A stretch of 64,000 nucleotides of DNA from Clostridia bacterium. GTDB taxonomy: Bacteria; Bacillota; Clostridia; Oscillospirales; Acutalibacteraceae. Positions 45,335-53,900 of this stretch are shown here, piece after piece. The position numbers were made by a program, and so were the translations under genes. Positions within the stretch are counted from its first letter, which is position 1, and each line of letters starts with the position of its first letter. The DNA lies in assembly GCA_017631795.1 (NCBI GenBank), contig JAGBSO010000030.1, positions 124,001 through 188,000 on the forward strand. The letters run 5' to 3'. The notes under the pieces are model-generated. The model was not told the origin of the DNA. It saw only the letters and a list, made by a program, of their open reading frames with translations, and searched no databases.

Positions 45335-46045
45335 ATGCAGAAACTTATGAGCCGTATGCGTGCGGCAATGGAAAAGTATGATATGATTCAGGATGGAGAC
45401 AGAATTGCAGTGGGGCTTTCCGGCGGAAAGGATTCTGTTGCACTTCTTGCAGCATTGGCGGAAATGAGAAGATTTTATCCTGCAAAGTTTGAACTTGTTG
45501 CTGTTACCGTTGATATGAGATTTGACGGTGTTGATACGGATTATTCCGTATTTGAAGAATTATGTAAAAAAATTGATGTGCCGTATGTCATCAAACGCAC
45601 TGAGCTTGCCGATATAATTTTCAATATCCGGAAGGAGAGTAATCCTTGTTCATTGTGTGCAAAGATGCGCAGAGGGATTCTTCATGATATTGCAATTGAA
45701 AACGGGTGCAATAAAGTTGCTCTGGGACATCATATGGATGATGCTGTTGAGACATTTTTTATGAATCTTTTAAAGGGCGGAAACATCAGCAGCTTTTTCC
45801 CCGTTACATACATGTCAAGGAAAAACCTTTACATTATAAGACCCATGGTTTTGGCTTCAGAGAGCCTTGTAGCGGGCGCTGTAAAGCATTTTGACTTGCC
45901 TGTTGAAAAGAGTAAATGTCCCATGGATAAAACAAGCGAAAGAGAAAAAACAAAAGACCTTGTGAAGATGTTGAATAAGGAGTATCCTCAGCTTCGTGAA
46001 AAAGTTATCGGTGCAATGCAAAGAAGAGGAATTGATAACTGGTAA
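45335..46045 (+). CDS. TtcA-family tRNA thiolation (PP-loop) protein
   Basis: A 236-residue PP-loop ATPase with SGGKDS (29-34), CSLC and ALGHHMDDAVETFFMNL, the pattern of TtcA/TtuA-like enzymes that thiolate tRNA with an Fe-S cofactor. The short form is common in Firmicutes, where the exact tRNA position is not settled; TtcA of Enterobacteria makes 2-thiocytidine 32. GGTGATAGTTT precedes the ATG. It stands alone between promoters. Confidence 0.85.
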   Translation: MQKLMSRMRAAMEKYDMIQDGDRIAVGLSGGKDSVALLAALAEMRRFYPAKFELVAVTVDMRFDGVDTDYSVFEELCKKIDVPYVIKRTELADIIFNIRKESNPCSLCAKMRRGILHDIAIENGCNKVALGHHMDDAVETFFMNLLKGGNISSFFPVTYMSRKNLYIIRPMVLASESLVAGAVKHFDLPVEKSKCPMDKTSEREKTKDLVKMLNKEYPQLREKVIGAMQRRGIDNW

Positions 46046-46080
46046 AATTATGGCTGGTAAAATTTAATTTTTAAATACTC

Positions 46081-46109
46081 TTGAATAATATAAATAACCA
46101 TGATATAAT
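46081..46109 (+). promoter_or_regulatory. Promoter of the apgM-metY unit
   Basis: TTGAAT (46081-46086), a 17-nt spacer and TATAAT (46104-46109). Transcription near 46116 rules out the in-frame ATG at 46110 as the apgM start. Confidence 0.65.
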
Positions 46110-46142
46110 ATGTTGAATAATAATTTTTCGGAGATGAAAATT

Positions 46143-47351
46143 TTGAAGTATCTTGTTGTATTATATGACGGTATGGCAGACTATCCCGTACCTGAACTTG
46201 ATGGCAAAACTCCTATGGAGCTTGCTGATAAACCCAATTTTGATAAACTCGGTCAGAAAGGTACTGTCGGTATTGTAAAAACTGTTGCAGATTCTCTCAA
46301 ACCCGGCAGTGACGTTGCAAATCTGAGTGCACTCGGTTATGATGCTGAAAAATGCTACACCGGCAGAAGCCCTCTTGAAGCTGTAAGTATCGGTGTTGAC
46401 CTTGCTGATGATGATGTTACAATGCGTTGTAATGTTGTTACACTTTCAGATGAAGAAAATTATGAAGATAAAACTATGATTGACTATTCAGCAGGCGATA
46501 TTTCTTCAGAAGATGCTGCTGAAATCATCAAAACAGTACAGGAACATTTCGGTAACGATATATATAAGTTCTATAACGGTGTTGCTTATCGTCATTGCCT
46601 TGTATGGCACGGCGGTACAACAGAACTCGGAGACATGACTCCTCCTCACGATATTTCAGGCAGAGTTGTCGGTGAATATCTTTCAAAGAGTGAAAATGCA
46701 AAAGAGCTTATTGCAATGATGAAAGAAAGTTACGATCTTCTCAAGGATCATCCTGTAAACAAAAGACGAATTGCAGAGGGCAAACGTCCTGCAAACTCAA
46801 TCTGGCTCTGGGGTGAAGGCACAAAACCTGTTCTTGAATCATTTGAAGAAAAATTTGGTCTTAAAGGCAGTATCATTTCTGCTGTTGACCTGCTTAAAGG
46901 TATCGGCGGCTGTGCCAAGATGAACACTCCCGATGTTCCCGGTGCAACAGGTTATATCGACACAAACTTTGACGGTAAAGCTCAGACTGCAGTTGAAGAA
47001 TTCAGAAAAGGTCAGGATTTTGTTTATATTCACATCGAAGCTCCTGATGAATGCGGTCACAGACATGAGCCTGAAAATAAGGTAAAGGCAATTGAAATCA
47101 TTGATAAGAAAGTTCTTCCCGTTGTGCTTGAAGAACTTGAAAAATACGATGATAATAAAGTTATGATTCTTCCCGATCATCCCACACCTCTTGTTACAAT
47201 GACTCATGCAAGAGATCCCGTTCCTTTCATGATTTATCATAAGAACGGTGAAAAACAGGGTGTTGAAACTGTAACAGAAAACACTGCAAAGTCAACAGGT
47301 GTTTACTTTGACAGCGGTGTTGAACTTATGAAATATTTCCTCGGAAAATAA
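46143..47351 (+). CDS. apgM: Cofactor-independent phosphoglycerate mutase, ApgM type (possible homoserine kinase)
   Basis: About 402 residues of the alkaline-phosphatase superfamily with KYLVVLYDGMADYP at the start, the metal-binding Asp, DVANLSALGYD, GRSPLEAVS and HIEAPDECGHRHE. It matches the archaeal-type 2,3-bisphosphoglycerate-independent mutase; part of this family has been proposed to act as homoserine kinase. The TTG at 46143 is chosen because GGAG lies 9 nt upstream and the peptide then begins MKYLVV like relatives. metY follows 15 bases later, which favours a methionine/threonine link but does not prove it. Confidence 0.85.
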   Translation: MKYLVVLYDGMADYPVPELDGKTPMELADKPNFDKLGQKGTVGIVKTVADSLKPGSDVANLSALGYDAEKCYTGRSPLEAVSIGVDLADDDVTMRCNVVTLSDEENYEDKTMIDYSAGDISSEDAAEIIKTVQEHFGNDIYKFYNGVAYRHCLVWHGGTTELGDMTPPHDISGRVVGEYLSKSENAKELIAMMKESYDLLKDHPVNKRRIAEGKRPANSIWLWGEGTKPVLESFEEKFGLKGSIISAVDLLKGIGGCAKMNTPDVPGATGYIDTNFDGKAQTAVEEFRKGQDFVYIHIEAPDECGHRHEPENKVKAIEIIDKKVLPVVLEELEKYDDNKVMILPDHPTPLVTMTHARDPVPFMIYHKNGEKQGVETVTENTAKSTGVYFDSGVELMKYFLGK

Positions 47352-47366
47352 AAAGGAGTTACTATT

Positions 47367-48641
47367 ATGGCTGATTATAAATTAGATACATTATGTGTGC
47401 AGGCAGGTTATAAGCCCAAGAGCGGTGAACCCAGAGTTCTTCCTATCTGTCAGAGTACAACATTCAAATATGATACAAGTGCCGATATGGCAAAGCTTTT
47501 TGACCTTGAACCCGGCTATATGTATACACGTCTTGCAAACCCCACAAGTGATGCTGTTGCTGCAAAGATCACAGCTCTTGAAGGCGGTGTGGCAGGTGTG
47601 CTTACATCATCAGGTCAGGCTGCAAACTTCTTTGCTCTTATCAATATCATGGGTGCAGGCGATCACTTTATAAGTGCAGCCACAATTTACGGCGGCACAT
47701 TTAACCTTTTCAATGTTACAATGAGAAAAATCGGCATTGATGTAACATTTGTTGATCCCAACTGTACAGAAGAAGAACTTCAGGCAGCTTTCAAACCCAA
47801 TACAAAGGCTGTTTTCGGTGAAACAATCGCAAATCCTTCACTTGATATTTTTGATATCGAAAAGTTTGCAAAGATTGCTCATGCAAATGGCGTGCCTCTT
47901 ATTATTGACAATACATTCCCCACACCTATCAACTGCAGACCTTTTGAATTCGGTGCTGATATTGTTACTCATTCAACAACAAAATACATGGAAGGTCATG
48001 CATCAACTATCGGCGGATGCGTTGTTGACAGCGGTAATTTTGACTGGGAACAGAATGATAAATTCCCCGGCCTTACAACACCCGATGACAGCTATCACGG
48101 CGCTGTTTATACAAAGGATTTCGGCAAAGCAGGTTATGTTACAAAAATCGTTGCTCAGCTTCTTCGTGACTACGGATCAACACCGTCACCCCAGAATGCT
48201 TTCTATCTTAATGTAGGTCTTGAAACACTTGCACTCCGTATGGAAAGACATTGTCAGAATGCTCAGAAAGTTGCTGAATATCTTGAAGCAAACGATAAGA
48301 TTGCTTGGGTAAATTATCCCGGCCTTCCTTCAAACAAATATTATGAAAGAGCAAAAAAATATATGCCCAACGGCACTTGCGGTGTTGTATCATTCGGTGT
48401 AAAGGGCGGAAGAGAAGCAGCAGAGAAGTTTATGAATTCTCTTGAACTTGCTGCAATCGTAACTCATGTTGCAGATGCAAGAACCTGTGTTCTTCATCCC
48501 GCATCATCAACACATCGTCAGCTCAGCGATAAAGAACTCGTTGAATGCGGTGTTTCACCCGACCTTGTAAGATTTTCTGTCGGTATTGAAAATGCAGATG
48601 ATATTATTGCAGATATCGAACAGGCTCTTTCCAAGATTTAA
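47367..48641 (+). CDS. metY: O-acetylhomoserine sulfhydrylase (aminocarboxypropyltransferase)
   Basis: A 424-residue PLP enzyme of the Cys/Met metabolism family: TLCVQAGYKPKSGEPRVLPI at the N terminus and the PLP Lys in HSTTKYMEGHAS. The length and insertions match the O-acetylhomoserine sulfhydrylase branch rather than cystathionine lyases. It forms homocysteine from O-acetylhomoserine and sulfide. AAAAGGAG precedes the ATG. It is co-oriented with apgM and with the next surface protein gene. Confidence 0.92.
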   Translation: MADYKLDTLCVQAGYKPKSGEPRVLPICQSTTFKYDTSADMAKLFDLEPGYMYTRLANPTSDAVAAKITALEGGVAGVLTSSGQAANFFALINIMGAGDHFISAATIYGGTFNLFNVTMRKIGIDVTFVDPNCTEEELQAAFKPNTKAVFGETIANPSLDIFDIEKFAKIAHANGVPLIIDNTFPTPINCRPFEFGADIVTHSTTKYMEGHASTIGGCVVDSGNFDWEQNDKFPGLTTPDDSYHGAVYTKDFGKAGYVTKIVAQLLRDYGSTPSPQNAFYLNVGLETLALRMERHCQNAQKVAEYLEANDKIAWVNYPGLPSNKYYERAKKYMPNGTCGVVSFGVKGGREAAEKFMNSLELAAIVTHVADARTCVLHPASSTHRQLSDKELVECGVSPDLVRFSVGIENADDIIADIEQALSKI

Positions 48642-48657
48642 AATGAAGGGGAATTAT

Positions 48658-50682
48658 ATGAAAGGGATAAACAGACGGATACTTTCGGTCGTTATATCTG
48701 TTCTTATAATGTTTTCTGTGTGTCTGCCTGTAACAGCAGCCACAAGCAAAGGCTTCAGTTATGAGGTTGTTGCCGGAAGCACAAGTGTAAGGATAACAGG
48801 TTATACCGGCATTGAGGCTGATATTGTAATTCCTGATATTATTGACGGAAGAACTGTTGTTGAAATCAGCAGCGGTGCATTTGCGTCACATTCAGGAATA
48901 AGAAGTGTAAAAATATCATCAAATGTATTAAGAGTCATGAAAGATGCTTTCAGTAATTGTATATCTCTTGAAAGCGTCCTGATCCCTGCCTCTGTATCAT
49001 CGGTAGGCGACTCTGCTTTTGCAGGATGTATTGCACTTAAAGATGTATCCATCAGCTCAGCATCAACAGCCATCGGATATTATGCATTTGAAGGCTGTAC
49101 ATCTCTTGAAGAAATAACAATTCCTTCAACAAGAATCGGATATGCAGCATTCAGAAATTGTACAGCACTTAAAACTATCAGACTTCTTGATTCTGTTCAG
49201 ACGGTAGGAAGATATGCATTCGATGCAACACAATGGCATAAGTCACAGCCGAAAGGTCTTCTTGTGCTGGGTAATGTTGCTTATTCTTACACAGGAGACG
49301 ATGAAAATGTTGAAATTCCTGCCGGTGTAAGATGTATTGCTGATTATGCATTTTACGGAACTCCCGTAAAATCAGTAGTGATTCCTGACGGTCTTTATTA
49401 TATCGGCAGTTATGCTTTTTCAGAATGTAAAAACATGAGATATATCTCTGTTCCGGATTCAGTTATCAGTATCGGAACAAAAGCAATAGGTTATGTTGAT
49501 AATACAGCATCAGAAGCTTTTGTTGTTTATTGTTACAGCGATTCAACAGCATCAGCTTGGGCGGTAAATAACTCCCTTGATACCTATATAATTGATGACT
49601 GCGAACATAATTATACTGATTGGCAGATTACTGTAGCCCCTGATTGTCTCGGAACAGGCACAGAGGTTCACAGATGTATAAAATGTAATAAAACCGAAAC
49701 TCAGGTTGTGCCGGCAAACGGTCACGCATGGAGCGGATGGGTTACCATCAGTGAACTTTCCTGTACTACTGACGGAATAAAAAGACGTACATGTACTGTA
49801 TGTGCAGAAACCGAAGATGATGTTGTTCTCACAAAAGGTCATGACTGGAGTGAATGGACAGTTACGGTTGAACCTGATTGTATAAATGACGGTGAACGTA
49901 ATCATACATGTAATGCCTGCGGAATGGTCGCTGTTGAATTGTATCCTGCATTCGGTCATAAATGGATAGTCAGTGAATCAACAGACAGTGAAGGCTGGTT
50001 TGTAACCGCAGAACCCACATGTGATGAAATCGGTACAAGGTCAAGAATTTGTGATGTTTGCAGTTCAACAGAAAATACAGGAATCCCTGCAACAGGACAT
50101 AAAGCTGATGAGTGGATTGTTCTGAAAGATCCCACAGAAGTTGAACCGGGAGAAAAACAGGGTGAATGTACTGTCTGCGGGAAAACATTCACAGCAGAAA
50201 TTCCTGTTATTTCAACACAGTTGCCTGATGATGTAATGATGCTGACACTGGCAATGGGTGCAAAAATTACATTCAATGAAAACAGGTCCTGTGTTTACGG
50301 TATTCAGCCGGGTACAACTGTGAATGAAGTTCTTGTTCAGTTTGAGCATTCAGGTCATATTCTTGTAACGGATACTCAGCCCAAGCAGCTTGCAGGTGAT
50401 GATATAATAGGCAGCGGATGTTTCCTGTTTCTTGTAAGACCAAATGCTGAAACAGGTGAAGTTGAACCTGTTGATACAACATGTGTCATTATAAAAGGCG
50501 ATCTGAACGGTGACGGAAATATTTCGGCATCCGATGCAAGAGAAGCTCTGCGTGCATCAGCAAAATTAACAAACTTGCTCAGTCCTTATTTCCTTGCAGG
50601 TGATCTCAACGGTGATAACACTATCACAGCAGGTGAAGCAAGAAAAATACTCAGAGTTTCCAGCAAACTTGATACATTTTAA
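48658..50682 (+). CDS. Secreted LRR (BspA-type) protein with Cys-pair repeats and C-terminal dockerin
   Basis: About 674 residues. Signal peptide MKGINRRILSVVISVLIMFS is followed by BspA-type leucine-rich repeats (roughly 40-300; pattern AFxxCxxLxxVxIPxSVxxIGxxAF). Then come at least four tandem CxxC-containing repeats (HxxCxxCxxTE...xGHxW, about 315-500), a beta domain, and a type I dockerin (GDLNGDGNISASDAREALR and GDLNGDNTITAGEARKILR). It is a surface-adhesion-like protein docking to a cohesin scaffold. The ATG at 48658 has AAGGGG upstream; the longer frame from 48586 overlaps metY. Confidence 0.87.
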   Translation: MKGINRRILSVVISVLIMFSVCLPVTAATSKGFSYEVVAGSTSVRITGYTGIEADIVIPDIIDGRTVVEISSGAFASHSGIRSVKISSNVLRVMKDAFSNCISLESVLIPASVSSVGDSAFAGCIALKDVSISSASTAIGYYAFEGCTSLEEITIPSTRIGYAAFRNCTALKTIRLLDSVQTVGRYAFDATQWHKSQPKGLLVLGNVAYSYTGDDENVEIPAGVRCIADYAFYGTPVKSVVIPDGLYYIGSYAFSECKNMRYISVPDSVISIGTKAIGYVDNTASEAFVVYCYSDSTASAWAVNNSLDTYIIDDCEHNYTDWQITVAPDCLGTGTEVHRCIKCNKTETQVVPANGHAWSGWVTISELSCTTDGIKRRTCTVCAETEDDVVLTKGHDWSEWTVTVEPDCINDGERNHTCNACGMVAVELYPAFGHKWIVSESTDSEGWFVTAEPTCDEIGTRSRICDVCSSTENTGIPATGHKADEWIVLKDPTEVEPGEKQGECTVCGKTFTAEIPVISTQLPDDVMMLTLAMGAKITFNENRSCVYGIQPGTTVNEVLVQFEHSGHILVTDTQPKQLAGDDIIGSGCFLFLVRPNAETGEVEPVDTTCVIIKGDLNGDGNISASDAREALRASAKLTNLLSPYFLAGDLNGDNTITAGEARKILRVSSKLDTF

Positions 50683-50688
50683 TAAAAT

Positions 50689-50718
50689 AAAAAGCAGTCA
50701 GTAATGACTGCTTTTTTT
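50689..50718. terminator. Bidirectional terminator
   Basis: The stem AAAAGCAGTCA / TGACTGCTTTT with a GTAA loop and a T run lies between the convergent LRR-dockerin and U32 peptidase genes. Confidence 0.9.
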
Positions 50719-50727
50719 GTGCTTATT

Positions 50728-51939
50728 TTAAAGTCTTATTCTTAAAATATCGCCTTCGCTGAGTTTTTCGTTACATGCAACACTGAGAATTTCCTGCGGA
50801 AGATGTGCTGTCTGTCTGTCATTACCGTTTTTGTCGATAATACTTTCAACGGTGAAACTCTTTCCTGATGAATTAGGTGAAAGAATTTCAAGTCTGTCAC
50901 CGACCGAAAATCTGTTTCTCATTTCAACAAAATATCTGCCGGGAGTGTCTTCACCAAGAACAATACCGATGAATTTGCAGCTCTGGTGGTAAAGTCCGTC
51001 GTTGTGGTGATCATATTTCAATGCGCCGTAATAGAAGCCTGTTGAATAAGGTCTGTGGCTTGCACATTCAAGCTCGTATCTGAGTTCATCAAGACTTGCA
51101 GTGCCGTTCATTCTCTGTCTGTATGCATTGGTGACAGTTGCCACATAGTAAGGTGATTTCATTCTGCCTTCAATTTTAAATGAAACAACACCTGCTTTTG
51201 CAATTTCATCAAGGAAGTCAATGCAGCAAAGGTCGTGTGAGCTGAGAATTGCTGAGGTTCCGTTTTCTTCGATGACAGTAAAATGCTGTTCAGGACGTTT
51301 TTCTTCAACGATGTTATACATCCATCTGCAGGGCTGAGTACATTCACCGTGATTTCCGCTTTTACCTGAAAGATAAGAGCTGATAAGGCATCTGCCTGAG
51401 TACGACATGCACATCGCACCGTGTACAAAAGCCTCAATTTCCATGTCTTTCGGTGTTCTTGCACGCAATTCTGCAATCTCTTCAAGAGTCATTTCTCTGC
51501 CCAGAACAACCCTTTCAGCACCCATATTGTAGTATACTTCAGCTGTTTTGTAATTCTGAATGTTTGCCTGAGTGCTTATATGTACCGGCAGATCAGGTGC
51601 AGAATTTTTGATTGTCACAACAGAACCTAAATCTGAAACGATAACCCCGTCAACTCCTGCGCTATACAGAAAACGGGCATAATCGGGCAAACGGTCAATT
51701 TCATTGTTTGTTGCAAAACAGTTGACCGTTATATAAAGTTTCTTACCTTTTGAATGAACAAGCTCTGCAGCTTTTATGATGTTTTCTTCGGAAAACCCTG
51801 CATTGTCTGCACGAAGCTGCATGAAAGGTCCGCCTGCATAAACGGCATCTGCACCGAAATGAAGTGCCGTTTTCATGCTTTCAAAGCTACCTGCGGGACA
51901 AAGCAGTTCGCAATTTTCAAATATATTATTATTTATCAT
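50728..51939 (-). CDS. U32-family peptidase-like protein (tRNA hydroxylation TrhP/YrrO type)
   Basis: A 403-residue protein of peptidase family U32: ELLCPAGSFESMKTALHFGADAVYAGG, FVHGAMCMSYSGRC, and the Cys pair in GECTQPCRW, which match the TrhP/YrrO branch that installs 5-hydroxyuridine at the tRNA wobble base. The C-terminal portion is the PepU32 beta domain. The ATG shares ATGA with the stop of a micro-protein gene, so it is translationally coupled to it and, through it, to the phosphoglucomutase gene. Confidence 0.85.
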   Translation of the reverse strand: MINNNIFENCELLCPAGSFESMKTALHFGADAVYAGGPFMQLRADNAGFSEENIIKAAELVHSKGKKLYITVNCFATNNEIDRLPDYARFLYSAGVDGVIVSDLGSVVTIKNSAPDLPVHISTQANIQNYKTAEVYYNMGAERVVLGREMTLEEIAELRARTPKDMEIEAFVHGAMCMSYSGRCLISSYLSGKSGNHGECTQPCRWMYNIVEEKRPEQHFTVIEENGTSAILSSHDLCCIDFLDEIAKAGVVSFKIEGRMKSPYYVATVTNAYRQRMNGTASLDELRYELECASHRPYSTGFYYGALKYDHHNDGLYHQSCKFIGIVLGEDTPGRYFVEMRNRFSVGDRLEILSPNSSGKSFTVESIIDKNGNDRQTAHLPQEILSVACNEKLSEGDILRIRL

Positions 51940-52037
51940 AACGCCGCTGCAATTGCGTAGATCATTACAGAAACTACGCTTAATACCATCAGAATTGCCA
52001 TTATAATAGAAATGATTTTTGTAACTTTTTTATTCAT
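51936..52037 (-). CDS. 33-residue membrane micro-protein (DUF4044-like)
   Basis: A small gene between the phosphoglucomutase and U32 genes. The ATG at 52037 directly follows the pgm stop, and its TGA overlaps the U32 ATG. The peptide has a basic start (MNKKVTK) and one hydrophobic helix of about 25 residues. Size, basic start and helix match short DUF4044 proteins of Firmicutes. The tight coupling on both sides argues that it is translated. Its function is unknown. Confidence 0.72.
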   Translation of the reverse strand: MNKKVTKIISIIMAILMVLSVVSVMIYAIAAAL

Positions 52038-53759
52038 TTATTCAATACCTGCAATTTTCTTAATACTTTCTGCAATTACATCTGTGAGCTTTTCTGCATT
52101 ATCTCTTGTATCTGCATGAGCTGTGATGTAAATCTTGATTTTGGGTTCTGTGCCTGAAGGTCTTACAACAACCTTGTTGTCGTCTGTAAGAGAATAGGAG
52201 AGAACATTTGAAGAGGGAAGGTCAAGAGTTTCTGTTGCACCGGTTGTTGTATCAGTTGCTTTGCCTGTAAGATAATCAGAAACTTTTTCAACCTTTATAC
52301 CGCCGATTTCTGCGGGAGGATTGTTTCTCATTGAATCCATCATGTCAGCCATTTTCTTCATGCCGTCTGCACCTTCAAAACCGAAGTTGAGAAGCGTGTT
52401 CAGATACATTCCGTGCTTTTCATAAAGACCGTTCATAACGTCAACGAGAGTAAGTCCCTGAGTTTTATAGTAAGCTGCCATTTCAATGATCATCATTGAA
52501 GCGTTGACGGCATCCTTATCTCTTGCATGAGTACCTGTAAGGTAACCGTAGCTTTCTTCAAGACCGATTTCATAGCGGTCTTCTTCGCCTTTTTCTTTAA
52601 GCTGTTCAATGAGTTCACCGATGTATTTGAAACCTGTAAGAAGATCGAATACTTCTGCATTGTATTCATTTGCGATAGCTCTGATAAGCTCTGTTGTAAC
52701 GATAGTCTTTACTACAACGGGATTATCGCAGAGTGTGCCCTTTGCTTTCTTTCTTGAAAGGATGTATTCAGCAAGCATACAGCCCACTTCATTACCTGTC
52801 ATAAGCTTGTATTCACCGTTATGACGCACTGCAATACCAACACGGTCACAGTCAGGGTCAGTTGCAAGCATAATATCTGCAGGGAAGTCTTCTGTCAGCT
52901 TCATGCCTTCTTCAAATACCTGCTGAATTTCGGGGTTGGGGAAAGGACATGTGGGGAAGTTTCCGTCGGGTTTTTCCTGAGCAAGAACGATTTTAAGGTC
53001 TTTTACACCGATCTTTTTAAGTATTGTCTTGACGGGTTTGTTACCTGTACCGTTAAGAGGAGAGTAGATAACTTTGAGATCAGCTTTTTTGCAGATACCT
53101 TTTTCAATCTGACGTGAAAGAACATCGCTGTAAAAATCATCAATAAGCCAGTCTTCGATGAAATCAACCATATCTTCTGCAAGTGCATCATCAAAACTCA
53201 TTGATTTTACACCGTTGAAGATGTCAACATTGCTGATATAATCGTATGTTTTCTTTGCACCTTCGTCGGTCATCTGATATCCCTTAGAATCGTAGCATTT
53301 GTAACCGTTGTATTTTGAGGGATTGTGGCTTGCTGTTATAACAATACCTGAGCTGCAATGAAGACGCATAACTGCATAAGAAATCATGGGGGTGGGCATA
53401 AGCTCAGAATAAATATAAACTTTGATTCCGTTGGCAGCAAGAACACCTGCTGCAGTTTCAGCAAAGAGCTGAGATTTAATTCTTGAATCGTAACCGATTG
53501 CAACAGAAGGCTCTTCAAATTCTTCATTAAGGTAATTTGCAAGACCCTGTGTAGCCTGAGCAACGGTGTATACATTCATTCTGTTTGTACCTGCACCGAT
53601 TACTCCGCGAAGACCTCCTGTTCCGAATTCAAGACATCTGTAAAAACGGTCAAGGATTTCTGCATCGTTACCTTTTATGCTTTCAAGTTCACTTGTAAGG
53701 TCAGGATCACTTGTTGCATTTCTGAGCCAGAGATCGTATAAGAAATTATAATCTGCCAT
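52038..53759 (-). CDS. Phosphoglucomutase/phosphomannomutase (phospho-sugar mutase)
   Basis: About 573 residues of the alpha-D-phosphohexomutase family: FGTGGLRGVIGAG at the N terminus, the phosphoserine loop TASHNPSKYNGYK, metal site ATDPDCDR, and the C-terminal VVRPSGTEPKIK. The length and long N-terminal part match PgcA-like phosphoglucomutases, which interconvert glucose 1- and 6-phosphate for envelope glycans and glycogen. The start at 53759 has AAAGGA 9 nt upstream. It is the first gene of the three-gene unit. Confidence 0.92.
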   Translation of the reverse strand: MADYNFLYDLWLRNATSDPDLTSELESIKGNDAEILDRFYRCLEFGTGGLRGVIGAGTNRMNVYTVAQATQGLANYLNEEFEEPSVAIGYDSRIKSQLFAETAAGVLAANGIKVYIYSELMPTPMISYAVMRLHCSSGIVITASHNPSKYNGYKCYDSKGYQMTDEGAKKTYDYISNVDIFNGVKSMSFDDALAEDMVDFIEDWLIDDFYSDVLSRQIEKGICKKADLKVIYSPLNGTGNKPVKTILKKIGVKDLKIVLAQEKPDGNFPTCPFPNPEIQQVFEEGMKLTEDFPADIMLATDPDCDRVGIAVRHNGEYKLMTGNEVGCMLAEYILSRKKAKGTLCDNPVVVKTIVTTELIRAIANEYNAEVFDLLTGFKYIGELIEQLKEKGEEDRYEIGLEESYGYLTGTHARDKDAVNASMMIIEMAAYYKTQGLTLVDVMNGLYEKHGMYLNTLLNFGFEGADGMKKMADMMDSMRNNPPAEIGGIKVEKVSDYLTGKATDTTTGATETLDLPSSNVLSYSLTDDNKVVVRPSGTEPKIKIYITAHADTRDNAEKLTDVIAESIKKIAGIE

Positions 53760-53841
53760 TACATTCATTCCTTTACAAATAAATTCATCTTATATTATAT
53801 ACCAATTTTATGCAAATGCAAATATTTTTTGAATATTTTTG

Positions 53842-53870
53842 TTGACAAATAAAAATAATTATTGTAAGAT
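53842..53870 (+). promoter_or_regulatory. Promoter of the yifB gene
   Basis: TTGACA (53842-53847), a 17-nt spacer and TAAGAT (53865-53870). It is divergent from the pgm promoter region. Confidence 0.75.
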
Positions 53871-53900
53871 GTTCTTGAACAAATGTTCAGAGGTGTTTTT

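Noticed and set aside
46110..46142. ATG at 46110 as the apgM start
   Set aside because: It directly abuts the -10 box, upstream of the predicted transcription start, and has no ribosome site.
49600..50110. Repeated sequence units in the LRR-dockerin gene as a possible tandem DNA repeat
   Set aside because: Similarity is at the protein level (CxxC repeats) and the bases have diverged, so it is a domain repeat rather than a DNA repeat element.
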